53,725 nt of DNA, taken from Neobacillus muris (GTDB lineage: Bacteria; Bacillota; Bacilli; Bacillales; Cytobacillaceae). This document shows positions 42,818 through 51,017 of the stretch, in pieces (the first letter of the stretch is position 1; every line of letters begins with the position of its first letter). Made by a program: the position numbers and the translations under genes. The stretch lies in the NCBI RefSeq assembly GCF_943193175.1, contig NZ_CALPDF010000032.1:1-53725 (forward strand), written 5' to 3'. The notes under the pieces are model-generated. The model was not told the DNA's origin and did no database searches. It worked only from the letters and a program-made list of their open reading frames with translations.

Positions 42818-43420
42818 ATGATGTCTAAGTCAACAAATATTACATGGCATGAAACAACAATCACGAAACAGGACAGACGTGCACAAAATGGCCACGGCAG
42901 CTGCACACTTTGGTTTACCGGACTGTCAGGTTCGGGGAAATCGACGATCGCTAACGCAGTATCTAATGAATTGTTCAGGTTAGGGATTCATGAATATGTG
43001 CTTGATGGGGATAATATTCGCCACGGTCTCAACAAGGATCTTGGTTTTTCAGAGCATGACCGCACGGAGAACATCCGCAGGATAGGGGAAGTGGCGAAAC
43101 TGTTTGTAGATAGCGGCAATATCGTGACCACCGCATTTATTTCCCCTTTCCGATCGGACCGTGACCAGGTGCGCGCACTGTTTGAAGAAGGAGAATTTAT
43201 CGAGATTTTTATTAATTGCCCGATTGACGAATGTGAACGGCGCGACCCAAAGCAGCTTTATGCCAAAGCACGCCGGGGAGAAATCAAAGATTTTACTGGA
43301 ATTGATTCTCCATACGAAGCTCCGGAAAAAGCTGAAATAATCATTGATTCATCCAAGGTTACAGTTGACGGGGCGGTTGAACAAATATTAAATTATTTAA
43401 AGGGAAAAAATATCATATAA
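42818..43420 (+). CDS. cysC: Adenylylsulfate kinase, copy 2, 200 aa
   Basis: APS kinase. P-loop [17 protein letters not shown] at about residues 29-45, [20 protein letters not shown] at about 62-81 and [20 protein letters not shown] near 153-172. The start is ATG 42818 or 42821, both after AAGGAG. It begins 8 bp after the sat stop, so it is co-translated with it. Full length; paralogue of 32070. Confidence 0.94.
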   Translation: MMSKSTNITWHETTITKQDRRAQNGHGSCTLWFTGLSGSGKSTIANAVSNELFRLGIHEYVLDGDNIRHGLNKDLGFSEHDRTENIRRIGEVAKLFVDSGNIVTTAFISPFRSDRDQVRALFEEGEFIEIFINCPIDECERRDPKQLYAKARRGEIKDFTGIDSPYEAPEKAEIIIDSSKVTVDGAVEQILNYLKGKNII

Positions 43421-43450
43421 CGCTTCTAAATTTGAAGGGGGTACACTGCG

Positions 43451-44188
43451 ATGAAAGCAATCCTATATATTGGCCATGGTACCCGTTCGAAAAAAGGGGC
43501 TGAAGAAGCAAAGGCTTTTATCCATCGTGTAATTGATAGAATTCCGGTTTCAATCCAAGAAATTAGTTTTCTTGAACTTACCGAACCGCTCATAGAAGAA
43601 GGCTTTAGGCGCTGCGTACAGCGTGGAGCAACGGACATCACCGTTGTTCCGCTTTTTCTATTAGCGGCTGGGCATATTAAGCAGGATATACCATCCGTGT
43701 TGTCCACATTGAAAGAACAATACCCAGATGTAACAGTAGCCATCAGAAATCCATTTGGAGTTGAAACCAGAATATTGGATGGCATAGCTGACCTTGTAAG
43801 AGATATGGTCATCGACTTGACGCCTCAAGATGCCATTTTGATAGTGGGAAGAGGAAGCAGCGATCCGGGCATTCACGACGCTTTTTCCAAAATTGCCAAG
43901 GGGATACAGCGGCGGCTTGGCATAAAACATATATCTGTTGGTTATTTGGCTGCAGCAGAGCCCCGGTTTCTGGAAGGACTTGAATCTATGTCAGAGACAA
44001 CTGCCGGCGGGCGGATCATTGTCATTCCGTATTTATTATTTTCTGGACTTTTATTGGCTGAAGTCGATTTAGAGGTACGTAAACGGCAAAAACAAGGGGT
44101 CAAAATAATTCATACTGGTACGTTAAGCAGCCACCAAATCTTTGAGGATATTGTTATGGAGCGGGCTATGGGAACAATGGGTGATTGA
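43451..44188 (+). CDS. sirB: Sirohydrochlorin chelatase (CbiX/SirB type), 245 aa
   Basis: Inserts iron (or cobalt) into sirohydrochlorin to make siroheme for sulfite reductase. Two related halves typical of the longer CbiX/SirB form: ILYIGHGTRSKKGAEEAKAF with metal-binding His at about residue 9 and VVPLFLLAAGHIKQDIP (His about 76) in the first half, and ILIVGRGSSDPGIHDAF with VIPYLLFSGLLLAEV in the second. It corresponds to B. subtilis ylnE. Its usual partners ylnD (uroporphyrinogen methyltransferase) and ylnF (precorrin-2 dehydrogenase) do not follow here. A terminator closes the operon. Confidence 0.9.
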   Translation: MKAILYIGHGTRSKKGAEEAKAFIHRVIDRIPVSIQEISFLELTEPLIEEGFRRCVQRGATDITVVPLFLLAAGHIKQDIPSVLSTLKEQYPDVTVAIRNPFGVETRILDGIADLVRDMVIDLTPQDAILIVGRGSSDPGIHDAFSKIAKGIQRRLGIKHISVGYLAAAEPRFLEGLESMSETTAGGRIIVIPYLLFSGLLLAEVDLEVRKRQKQGVKIIHTGTLSSHQIFEDIVMERAMGTMGD

Positions 44189-44205
44189 TGTAGAAAGAAA
44201 GAAAT

Positions 44206-44231
44206 AGTGCTTCGATAGAAGTGCTTTTTTA
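44206..44231 (+). terminator. Terminator of the cys operon
   Basis: Stem AGTGCTTC / GAAGTGCT (two G-U pairs), loop GATA, followed by TTTTT. Confidence 0.7.
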
Positions 44232-44320
44232 ATGCCATTTTATTCATGTATAGGTAAAATAAGAAATAGGACATAATATCTTAGTCCTGTTTGAATACAT
44301 ACTGAAGGGGGATTTAAGGA

Positions 44321-45163
44321 ATGCCAACAAGTTTAACCGACACAACTAAATTACATAACGGAGTAGAAATGCCATGGTTTGGACTTGGCGTGTTTAAAGT
44401 AAAAGAAGGTTCAGAGGTCGTTGAATCGGTTAAGGCAGCCATTAAAAACGGCTATCGAAGCATTGATACTGCAGCTATTTATCAAAATGAAGAGGGAGTT
44501 GGCCAAGGCATTCGGGAATCAGGGGTTCCAAGAGAGGAATTATTTGTCACTTCCAAAGTATGGAATAGCGATCAAGGCTATGAGTCTGCCCTAAAAGCAT
44601 TTGATACAAGCTTGCAAAAATTAGGGCTGGATTATTTAGATTTATACTTAATTCATTGGCCAGGCAAAACGAAATTTAAGGAAACTTGGAAGGCACTTGA
44701 AAAGCTTTATAAGGATGGCCGGGTCCGGGCAATAGGCGTAAGCAACTTTAAAATCCATCATTTAGATGAATTATTGAAAGATGCAGAAATTCAGCCGATG
44801 GTCAATCAAGTGGAATACCACCCGCACTTAACCCAGAAAGATCTATTGGCCTATTGCCAAAATCATGGGATTCAACTAGAGGCATGGTCGCCATTAAAGC
44901 AAGGCCAACTTTTAGACGATTCAACCATAAAAGAGATTGCAGCCAAGTATGGAAAAACACCTGCACAAGTCATTTTAAGGTGGGATTTGCAAACCAAGGT
45001 TGTAACAATTCCAAAATCCATAAAAGAGCATCGAATCATTGAAAATGCAAATATTTTTGATTTCGAGTTGTCTGAGGATGATATGAACAAGATTGATGCC
45101 TTAAATAAAAATGAGCGCGTCGGTTCAGATCCTGACACAATGAGGGCAGGTTTTGAAGAGTAA
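44321..45163 (+). CDS. yvgN: Aldo/keto reductase (YvgN-type glyoxal reductase), 280 aa
   Basis: NADPH-dependent TIM-barrel reductase. The catalytic tetrad is visible: Asp in SIDTAAIYQNE with Tyr (about residues 50 and 55), Lys in VTSKVWN (about 80) and His in YLIHWPGK (about 113). NADP-binding residues lie in IPKSIKEHRIIENANIFDFELS near the C-terminus. The sequence pattern from KLHNGVEMPWFGLGVFKV onward fits B. subtilis YvgN (glyoxal/methylglyoxal reductase) closely. Single gene; ATG 44321 follows GAAGGGGG. A long hairpin lies after the stop. Confidence 0.9.
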   Translation: MPTSLTDTTKLHNGVEMPWFGLGVFKVKEGSEVVESVKAAIKNGYRSIDTAAIYQNEEGVGQGIRESGVPREELFVTSKVWNSDQGYESALKAFDTSLQKLGLDYLDLYLIHWPGKTKFKETWKALEKLYKDGRVRAIGVSNFKIHHLDELLKDAEIQPMVNQVEYHPHLTQKDLLAYCQNHGIQLEAWSPLKQGQLLDDSTIKEIAAKYGKTPAQVILRWDLQTKVVTIPKSIKEHRIIENANIFDFELSEDDMNKIDALNKNERVGSDPDTMRAGFEE

Positions 45164-45173
45164 TGATAGAATT

Positions 45174-45210
45174 CCAAACCAGCGGACAGTGACTCTGCCG
45201 CTGGTTTGGG
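45174..45210 (+). terminator. Hairpin after aldo/keto reductase gene
   Basis: Strong stem CCAAACCAGCGG / CCGCTGGTTTGG. No T tract follows, so it may also act as an mRNA 3' stabiliser. Confidence 0.65.
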
Positions 45211-45246
45211 GTTAGGGAATTTAATTGGACAAAATATGAACAATAG

Positions 45247-45310
45247 TTCATAATCTGCTTGGAATATGGTAAAATAGGAGTATATTTTCATAATCTGTTA
45301 GGATTATAGG
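45247..45310 (+). promoter_or_regulatory. Direct repeat upstream of YitT-family gene
   Basis: TTCATAATCTG followed by (C/T)T(T/A)GGA(A/T)TAT occurs twice, at 45247 and 45287, exactly 40 bp apart, in the short gap before the gene at 45352. The second half-site also forms a partial inverted repeat (TAATC..GATTA). Possible operator pair for an unknown regulator. Confidence 0.45.
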
Positions 45311-45351
45311 AATAGTGGAGCATCTAAATGAAAATCATGAGGAGTGATTGA

Positions 45352-46242
45352 ATGACAGAACTTGAAAAAGCGCTTATTCACCAACAGCACCGCAAACTGC
45401 CATTATCCAAAATAATTTTTCGGATTATTGCAATAACGATTGGAGCCATTTTAATGGCGACAGGATTGGAAATCTTTCTCGTTCCAAATAATGTCATTGA
45501 TGGAGGGATCACAGGTATCTCGATTATGATCTCTCATATTACCGGTTGGAAACTGGGTCTATTTCTATTTATCCTTAACCTTCCATTTGTCTATATGGGA
45601 TATAAACAAATGGGAAAGACATTTGCCTTTTCTACTATATATGGAATTATCGTTTTATCCATATTCACCTCATTTTTTCACCCCATACCCGCTTTTACTG
45701 AAGATATCCTATTAGCTACTGTTTTCGGAGGAATGATTTTAGGGATAGGTGTAGGACTAGTCATTCGCAACGGCGGAGCATTAGACGGTACTGAAATCCT
45801 TGCCATTGTAATTAACAAAAAAATTCCGTTCTCCGTTGGCCAGATAATTATGTTTATGAACTTTTTTATTTTAGGAACAGCTGGTTTTGTCTTTACTTGG
45901 GACCGCGCAATGTATTCTGTTTTAGCCTATGTGATTGCATCAAAAGCCATCGATACGGTAGTTCAAGGGCTTGAAGAAACAAAATCTGTGTGGATCATCA
46001 GTGACAATGCTGATGAAATAGGCACCGCCGTTAATGACCGTTTAGGCAGAGGCGTTACCTATTTAAAAGGGGAAGGCGCCTTCACTGGGGAAAATAGGAA
46101 AGTTGTATTTAGTATTATCAGCAGGCTGGAAGAGTCCAAATTAACAACCATTGTAGAAGAAATTGACCCCTCTGCGTTTCTTGCCATTGCCGATATTGCC
46201 GAAGTCAGGGGAGGAAATTTTAAAAAGAAAAATATCCATTGA
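45352..46242 (+). CDS. YitT-family membrane protein with DUF2179, 296 aa
   Basis: N-terminal half with about five or six helices (residues about 18-200), including FLVPNNVIDGGITGISIMISH (about 44-64) and GLVIRNGGALDGTEILAIV (about 137-155), the paired 'GG..G' motifs of the YitT/YpjC family. A soluble C-terminal DUF2179 domain (about 210-290; GRGVTYLKGEGAFTGENRKVVFSI) may sense a ligand. It is longer than the YitE-like protein at 32679, which lacks DUF2179. Function unknown. ATG 45352 follows GAGGAG-type site. Shared terminator with the CBS gene. Confidence 0.88.
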   Translation: MTELEKALIHQQHRKLPLSKIIFRIIAITIGAILMATGLEIFLVPNNVIDGGITGISIMISHITGWKLGLFLFILNLPFVYMGYKQMGKTFAFSTIYGIIVLSIFTSFFHPIPAFTEDILLATVFGGMILGIGVGLVIRNGGALDGTEILAIVINKKIPFSVGQIIMFMNFFILGTAGFVFTWDRAMYSVLAYVIASKAIDTVVQGLEETKSVWIISDNADEIGTAVNDRLGRGVTYLKGEGAFTGENRKVVFSIISRLEESKLTTIVEEIDPSAFLAIADIAEVRGGNFKKKNIH

Positions 46243-46253
46243 AATATCTTTAA

Positions 46254-46294
46254 AAAGAGGATAGTTCATTCGAATCCAAATGAACCATCCTCTT
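46254..46294. terminator. Bidirectional terminator
   Basis: Long stem AAGAGGAT.GTTCATT / AATGAAC.ATCCTCTT between the convergent YitT-family and CBS genes, with T-rich flanks. Confidence 0.85.
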
Positions 46295-46298
46295 TCAA

Positions 46299-46754
46299 TT
46301 ATAGCAGCGCTTTAAAGGCGTTGCGGATCACATCTCCGCGGCTGATAATGCCTGCCAATACACCATTTCGTTCTACAGGGACCTTTTTAATTTGCCGTTT
46401 TCCTAATAATGCCGCAATCACTTCAATCTCATCGTTCCAATCAGCTTTTATCACTTTTTTCTTGGCGATTTCCATGACATTTAAATCTAATAGCCGTTTT
46501 TCACGTTCCTCAAATTCCTCTTGGTCACCCTTGATAACAAAAGTATAGTAAACATTGTCCACGATACGGTCCTCGTGCTTGCCGATATATCTTAAAATAT
46601 CTCCATCACTTATATAAGCGACAACTTCGTTTCTGTCATTAACAACTGGAAGCCCGCTGATCCTGTACTTAATGAATTTTTCAATTACTGACCTTACAGT
46701 TTCATCTTCCTTTACTTTATGAACATTCGTAATCATAATTTCTTTTGCTAACAT
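46299..46754 (-). CDS. CBS-domain pair protein, 151 aa
   Basis: Two CBS domains in tandem: residues about 1-58 (AKEIMITNVHKVKEDETVRSVIEKF ... ISGLPVVNDRNEVVAYISDGDIL) and about 90-150 (KKVIKADWNDEIEVIAALLGKRQIKKVPVERNGVLAGIISRGDVI). Such pairs bind adenosyl nucleotides such as AMP or ATP and act as energy sensors. A charged linker (EEFEEREKRLLDLNVMEIA) joins them. No fused effector domain. Single minus-strand gene downstream of the P450 gene, 115 bp after it. Confidence 0.88.
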   Translation of the reverse strand: MLAKEIMITNVHKVKEDETVRSVIEKFIKYRISGLPVVNDRNEVVAYISDGDILRYIGKHEDRIVDNVYYTFVIKGDQEEFEEREKRLLDLNVMEIAKKKVIKADWNDEIEVIAALLGKRQIKKVPVERNGVLAGIISRGDVIRNAFKALL

Positions 46755-46869
46755 CCGACTTCTCCTTCTTAAATACAGGTAGTTATCATAATGATTGTAT
46801 TATACCTCTCTTTGCAGTTTCTTCAAAATGACTATCTTTGCATTACGGCATTTCTTTTCTATTTGCAGC

Positions 46870-49320
46870 CTATTCCAGGCTTAATGTTTTAAACGGGGAT
46901 AGGAGCTGGATAAACCTTTTAATTGGAAGCTCACAGGCAGGATATTTTTCTAAGAAATCAAGCATCGTGAGTCCTTTATCTGCCACTTGGCTTTCGTATT
47001 GCTTCTCCTCTAGCAGCGCTTCCAATTCTCGTTTATGAGGCGGACAAACAGTAAAGGCTGCCAGCTCTTTGATTTGTTCAAGTGTGGCTGTTTCCTGTAG
47101 ATCCACACAATAGCTAAATAAATCCCATGCGCGGATAGGAAAATGCAACGGTAAATGCCAATATTCCAGCTCGTTTCCATTCAAAACCATTCGGGTATTT
47201 TTCTCTAACCCAAATCGATGAATAACTCGTTCTGCCAAAACGGGATGGTTAGCAGGAGGTAAGATTGCTTTCTTTTCCTCTTTATATTGGCTTTGGCTTA
47301 ATGATTCTAGATTATCATCAAAAAATTGTACCGTTAACAAATCTTCATTCAGGGATGAATGAGATTCAAGACTTAAGCCAAATGCATCGGCAACAGTTGG
47401 CCATAATTGCCGGTCCCAATCTTCCACTTGCCGGTCAAAGTCGCTGCTCGCATCTCCCTGACCTTTAGGAGCAACACGTAAAGCCCCTTTTTCTGCCAAT
47501 TTTTCATCTATGAAATTAGGAATGTGTTGATAGGTGCTTGCCCAGTTGGTATCACCACAACCAAAAACTGTATATCGGATACCGCTCAAATCTAGATCGT
47601 CATTGTCCTGCAGCCATTTAATAAACTTTCGTGCATTTTTTGGCGGCTTTCCATTATAGGATGCGGTAACAATGTATATAACTCCTTCTTTAGGGAGCTT
47701 TCCGACATACTCATCTAGAGGAGCGATTGTAGTTTGAAACCCTTTCAAATTTCCTGTTTCAACCAGGTTTCTGGCAATTCCTTCCGCCGTTCCAAGGTTA
47801 GAACCATATAGAACGAGCAGAGGTGTACGATGTGCAGGAACAGCTGGCACCCGCAAGTTAAACGGGGGTTTTGACTGTGCCTGGACCATCGGAACAGTTT
47901 CCGTGCCGATAAAATTATAAGCGTCTTGCTGTTCACGAGCGCGAACCTTCATTGTCAGCCCATCCGGCTTTAAGGTCAATGTTTCCTTAATCTTTAATTG
48001 ATAATTCGTGTGATCAATCAAATAAAAGCTCTTTAAAATCATTCCAATCAAAAGGGCAGCTTCATGCATGGCAAACTGTTGTCCAATGCAAGCCCTCTGC
48101 CCATTCCCAAATGGTTTAAAAGCAAAGTGGGGAACCTTTTTCGGGTCTTCGAATCGTTCCGGCCTAAACTCTTCAACATCTTCTCCCCAAGCCTCTTTGT
48201 CCCTATGCAAATTAAGGTTTAGGATGTTCACAACATCCCTTTTCTTAATCGAATATTTTCCTGCCAGCATAGTATCTTCCTTGGCATAAAGTGAAAACAT
48301 TGGAGCCGTTGGCCATAATCTCAAAGCTTCATTAAGAATCATCCGAATGTACTTTAAATTTCTCACCTGTTGATAGGTTGGTGCAGATCCAGTTAATACC
48401 CGGTCCACTTCTTCATAAGCTCTTGCCAGCTTATCTGGATGTTTCATCAGAAAAAATAAGGCAAACGACAATAAGCCGCTGGTTGTTTCATGGCCGGCAA
48501 TCAAGAAGGTGATAATTTGGTAGCGAATATTTTCATCTGTCAATTTCTCACCTGATTCTGGATCTTCACAGTTGAGCATCCTGGAAAGGAGGTCGTCGGC
48601 ATCATCTTGATCTTCGCTTGATTTTCTTTCTTGAATAATCCGGTCCACAAGGGAGAACATGTATTCAATATCCCGATTAAATTGCTGCCGATTCTTTACC
48701 ATCAGCTTATCTTGGATTTCAAGACGGTTGCTTTGATGCATCGCTTCGTCCAAAGCACGGGACATGCTTTGAATAAACCGGTGCGGCCTTTCCCGATAAA
48801 AGCTGTTAAACCTGTAATTGAAACCGCACAAACCAATGGTGTCCAAGGTCAAACGTGTCATATCTTCAGGGACATCGATGCTCTCATCTGAATTCAGGCG
48901 GGCCCATTTTTGTATCAGCTGTGAAGCGATATCTACCATCATTAAATGATATCCCTTCATTGCGCTTTGGCTGAAGGCTGGGAGCAGGATATTGTGCGCC
49001 TTCCGCCAATTTTCCTCCTTCGTCCAGCTCGTAAATAATCCATCCCCTGAGAAGGAACGGACCTTTTTTAGCGGCGCATTCACCAGTTTATCAAATCGGG
49101 ATTCATCACAGACATCTTTCACTAAATCCCCAGAGGTTACAAAAATGCCAGTCCCAGTTGGGAATTTCAGTTTAAAGATAGGACCGTATTGAAGACCCAG
49201 CTTCATAATTGATTGGGAGGGTTTATTCAGGTCTAGTTGAGGGAGGTTTCCCAGCGGTCCATATGTTTTAGGCTGAGGAATCTCAGCAAACTCTGTCATC
49301 ATCATGCTTTTCACGTACAC
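46870..49320 (-). CDS. Cytochrome P450-flavodoxin fusion, CYP102A-like, lacking the FAD/NADPH domain, 816 aa
   Basis: Residues about 10-470 form a fatty-acid hydroxylase P450 very like P450 BM3: CDESRFDK, the I-helix AGHETTSG (about 275-282), EALR (331-334) and the heme loop [10 protein letters not shown] with Cys411. A flavodoxin/FMN domain follows ([18 protein letters not shown] at about 503-520). The connecting region then matches BM3 up to [19 protein letters not shown] and [18 protein letters not shown], where the protein stops. The RxYS FAD motif and NADPH-binding part (about 240 residues) are absent, and no continuation exists in the 115 bp before the CBS gene. The FAD-domain start also looks shortened. 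It may be a degrading gene or need a separate reductase. GTG 49320 or a codon up to ATG 49305 may be the start. Confidence 0.88.
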   Translation of the reverse strand: MYVKSMMMTEFAEIPQPKTYGPLGNLPQLDLNKPSQSIMKLGLQYGPIFKLKFPTGTGIFVTSGDLVKDVCDESRFDKLVNAPLKKVRSFSGDGLFTSWTKEENWRKAHNILLPAFSQSAMKGYHLMMVDIASQLIQKWARLNSDESIDVPEDMTRLTLDTIGLCGFNYRFNSFYRERPHRFIQSMSRALDEAMHQSNRLEIQDKLMVKNRQQFNRDIEYMFSLVDRIIQERKSSEDQDDADDLLSRMLNCEDPESGEKLTDENIRYQIITFLIAGHETTSGLLSFALFFLMKHPDKLARAYEEVDRVLTGSAPTYQQVRNLKYIRMILNEALRLWPTAPMFSLYAKEDTMLAGKYSIKKRDVVNILNLNLHRDKEAWGEDVEEFRPERFEDPKKVPHFAFKPFGNGQRACIGQQFAMHEAALLIGMILKSFYLIDHTNYQLKIKETLTLKPDGLTMKVRAREQQDAYNFIGTETVPMVQAQSKPPFNLRVPAVPAHRTPLLVLYGSNLGTAEGIARNLVETGNLKGFQTTIAPLDEYVGKLPKEGVIYIVTASYNGKPPKNARKFIKWLQDNDDLDLSGIRYTVFGCGDTNWASTYQHIPNFIDEKLAEKGALRVAPKGQGDASSDFDRQVEDWDRQLWPTVADAFGLSLESHSSLNEDLLTVQFFDDNLESLSQSQYKEEKKAILPPANHPVLAERVIHRFGLEKNTRMVLNGNELEYWHLPLHFPIRAWDLFSYCVDLQETATLEQIKELAAFTVCPPHKRELEALLEEKQYESQVADKGLTMLDFLEKYPACELPIKRFIQLLSPFKTLSLE

Positions 49321-49354
49321 CTGCCTTTATAAAATGTTTTAGAATATTTATAAT

Positions 49355-49373
49355 ATTAAAATAATATTTTAAT
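49355..49373. promoter_or_regulatory. 19-bp perfect palindrome upstream of P450 gene
   Basis: ATTAAAATA-A-TATTTTAAT, a 9-1-9 perfect inverted repeat, 35 bp upstream of the P450 start on its promoter side. BM3-type P450 genes are controlled by TetR-family FatR/BM3R1 through a palindrome, though that sequence differs. AT-rich DNA makes chance palindromes more likely. Confidence 0.45.
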
Positions 49374-49490
49374 CGATTATACCATGGAATCCATTTTCAA
49401 ATAAGTAGGTAAAGATCGAAAAAATATGACATAAACCGACATATTTCCTCGTTTCGGTACAAGAATCATTGAGAAAAGTGGGGCATTCAA

Positions 49491-49506
49491 ATGGAAACGT
49501 TTGCAT
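49491..49506. promoter_or_regulatory. CcpA cre site
   Basis: ATGGAAACGTTTGCAT fits the catabolite-responsive element consensus WTGNAARCGNWWNCAW at every position. It lies about 170 bp upstream of the P450 start (minus strand) and 160 bp from the end of the 49665 gene. The target could be the P450 promoter or an unannotated transcript in this 340-bp gap. Confidence 0.7.
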
Positions 49507-49640
49507 AAAGGATGAAATTTGTCTCGGGGCATACTGAAAGTCTATCCAATCGCTTATAGTTGTTCATTATTTTAATAAAACGAGGGGCTTAACAGAAGTT
49601 ATGAAAAATGTTAAGGCCGCTTTATTCGCGGCCTTTTGAT
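49507..49640 (+). other. Gene-free stretch with two overlapping hairpins
   Basis: GGGCTTAACA / TGTTAAGGCC (about 49586-49617) shares its GGCC strand with GGCCGC / GCGGCC (49614-49635), the latter followed by TTTT on the plus strand. The second is a plausible terminator for either strand. A plus-strand small RNA starting near the cre site is conceivable, but I see no good promoter for it. Confidence 0.35.
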
Positions 49641-49664
49641 GTATGGAACTAGCTGAAAGCTGCC

Positions 49665-50006
49665 TTATTTATTTTCCTTATCTGACACCTTTTTCTTATC
49701 GCTTAATGTCCGATATATTTGGGTATACATACTGCCCTCTGCAACATGCTCCAAGAAGAAAGGGCCAATCAACTCTAAATATTGATCATCATCAAACATC
49801 TTTTTGTTTTGCAATTCCATTTCGGCTAAGCCTTCATATGTAGCAAGAAGGGCATAAGTATGGTCTTCCCCTGATACAGGTGTTAAAATCTCAACAGAAT
49901 GATGGTAATTTTCCATTCTAAATTTTTTTATTTCTCTAAGGTTATCAATCCCCTCCTTAAATTTCTCCTGTCGAATGACAAACGTTTGATAAACCAGAAC
50001 TGACAT
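49665..50006 (-). CDS. Hypothetical dimeric alpha/beta-barrel-type protein, 113 aa
   Basis: Small soluble protein with one ferredoxin-like repeat pattern: SVLVYQTFVIRQEKFKEGIDNLREIKKF (strand-helix) then HHSVEILTPVSGEDHTYALLATYEGLAEMELQNKKMF (two strands and helix). This resembles NIPSNAP/ABM-type monooxygenase-like proteins, but no catalytic residue can be named. A charged tail (SDKKKVSDKENK) ends it. ATG 50006 follows GGGGGTG; a longer frame from 50021 runs through that site. Function unknown. Confidence 0.7.
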   Translation of the reverse strand: MSVLVYQTFVIRQEKFKEGIDNLREIKKFRMENYHHSVEILTPVSGEDHTYALLATYEGLAEMELQNKKMFDDDQYLELIGPFFLEHVAEGSMYTQIYRTLSDKKKVSDKENK

Positions 50007-50125
50007 AGAAAACACCCCCAAAAAGTAAACAAACCTATTGTTAGTATGAATTTGTTTTTATAGCTTATTCCATGAAATGAAGATATTAAAATTATTGAAA
50101 AAAGTTTTTTGGAAAGGACGCTATA

Positions 50126-50172
50126 CATAAAATCCCTTCCAAGACCTTAATAGGACCTGAAAGGGATTTTAT
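50126..50172 (-). terminator. Terminator of the 50183-50389 gene
   Basis: Stem AAAATCCCTT / AAGGGATTTT with inner AGGTCCT-type pairing, followed on the minus strand by TTATGTATAG. It is also T-rich on the plus side. Confidence 0.65.
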
Positions 50173-50182
50173 TTTTTCGAAG

Positions 50183-50389
50183 TTATCTTAGCTCTTCCCA
50201 ATCGGCATAATGGCCGCTTCCCTGGCACCCGGGACATTCAAATGAGTTAAAATAGGCAAATTCATTATAAGGATAAACCGTATAGCCTCGGCCATAGCAA
50301 TCAGGACATTTGCCTTGGTCCTTCATATTGGAGAGATGAGTTTGGTATTTAGATTCCCTCCATTGATTAAATGAGTTGAGCAGTCCCAT
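50183..50389 (-). CDS. Small double zinc-finger-like protein, 68 aa
   Basis: Contains two CxxCxGxG repeats: CPDCYGRGY (about residues 28-36) and CPGCQGSGH (about 52-60), the DnaJ-type zinc-binding pattern, so one zinc ion is likely bound by four cysteines. The rest is a short N-terminal helix (GLLNSFNQWRESKYQTHLSNMK) and a linker rich in aromatic residues. ATG 50389 follows GAGGTGAAATAT; a longer frame exists upstream without a site. I do not recognise a named family; a small RNA-binding or chaperone-accessory role is possible but unsupported. Confidence 0.75.
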   Translation of the reverse strand: MGLLNSFNQWRESKYQTHLSNMKDQGKCPDCYGRGYTVYPYNEFAYFNSFECPGCQGSGHYADWEELR

Positions 50390-50714
50390 ATATTTCACCT
50401 CATTATCTTTCAAATAATCATTTAAAAAAACAGTTAAAATTCATTCTCAGTATCGGGGGTTTGAGCTTTTCTTATAGTATGGGACCAATTTGGAATATTT
50501 ATGCTTGCATTCTAAAAAAAGCACCCGTGCCTTTTAGTTGTGTTTTTATCAAAAATAGGATGAAAATGCTTTCGTGTTATAATAATTTTATGTAAGTTTA
50601 CTCGTTTCCGTGCCTATTATTGGTGAAATTTTTTCTATGCCCATCAATAGATTCATGTTTGTAAAAGGGATATTTGCTTGCAATTGATTCATACTACCAA
50701 TAGAGGTGATGTGC
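50390..50714. other. Intergenic region, divergent small genes
   Basis: About 325 bp between a minus-strand and a plus-strand small gene. It holds a GCACCCGTGC mini-palindrome (50521-50530) and AT-rich promoter-like DNA (GTTATAATAA at about 50577). The GAGGTGAT ribosome site of the next gene ends it. I see no other element. Confidence 0.4.
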
Positions 50715-50891
50715 ATGAAAGATTGGAATGAACAGTCAGCACCTAATAATAATTTACTTCCTAAAACACTTAGAACGGGGAAATTCTTAAAGAATCAAAA
50801 AGACGATTATGAATTTTCGGAAGAGCTATCAGATGGCGGTGAACGTGACCAATATATTGAACGCCAAAGAAAGAACCTTAAAATGAAATAA
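50715..50891 (+). CDS. Small hydrophilic protein, 58 aa
   Basis: Very polar peptide (KDWNEQSAPNNNLLPKTL, then EFSEELSDGGERDQYIERQ and a basic end) with no hydrophobic core, cysteine or signal. Its composition recalls small spore-associated or stress-associated proteins of bacilli, but I cannot assign a family. ATG 50715 is preceded by AGAGGTGAT at good spacing and a terminator follows at 50903, so it is probably a genuine gene. Confidence 0.65.
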   Translation: MKDWNEQSAPNNNLLPKTLRTGKFLKNQKDDYEFSEELSDGGERDQYIERQRKNLKMK

Positions 50892-50902
50892 AACGCAATT
50901 AA

Positions 50903-50935
50903 AAAGTGGCGATATCCCATCGTCACTTTTTTTGA
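50903..50935 (+). terminator. Terminator after the 58-aa gene
   Basis: Stem AAAAGTGACGAT-like (AAAAAGTGgCGAT / ATCGtCACTTTTT) followed by TTTTT. Confidence 0.8.
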
Positions 50936-50989
50936 GGGTTTTTAGAAATTTCCTTTACAAATCCTATGGATAATTGTAGAATTTCTATG

Positions 50990-51008
50990 TACCTAATAAA
51001 ACTAGGTA
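50990..51008 (+). promoter_or_regulatory. PadR operator candidate 1 (TACCTA-N7-TAGGTA)
   Basis: Inverted repeat TACCTA (50990-50995) and TAGGTA (51003-51008), 10 bp before the padR start and overlapping its ribosome site. The same half-sites form a perfect palindrome before the third gene of the module, so autoregulation by the PadR protein is likely. Confidence 0.65.
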
Positions 51009-51017
51009 GGTGACAGT

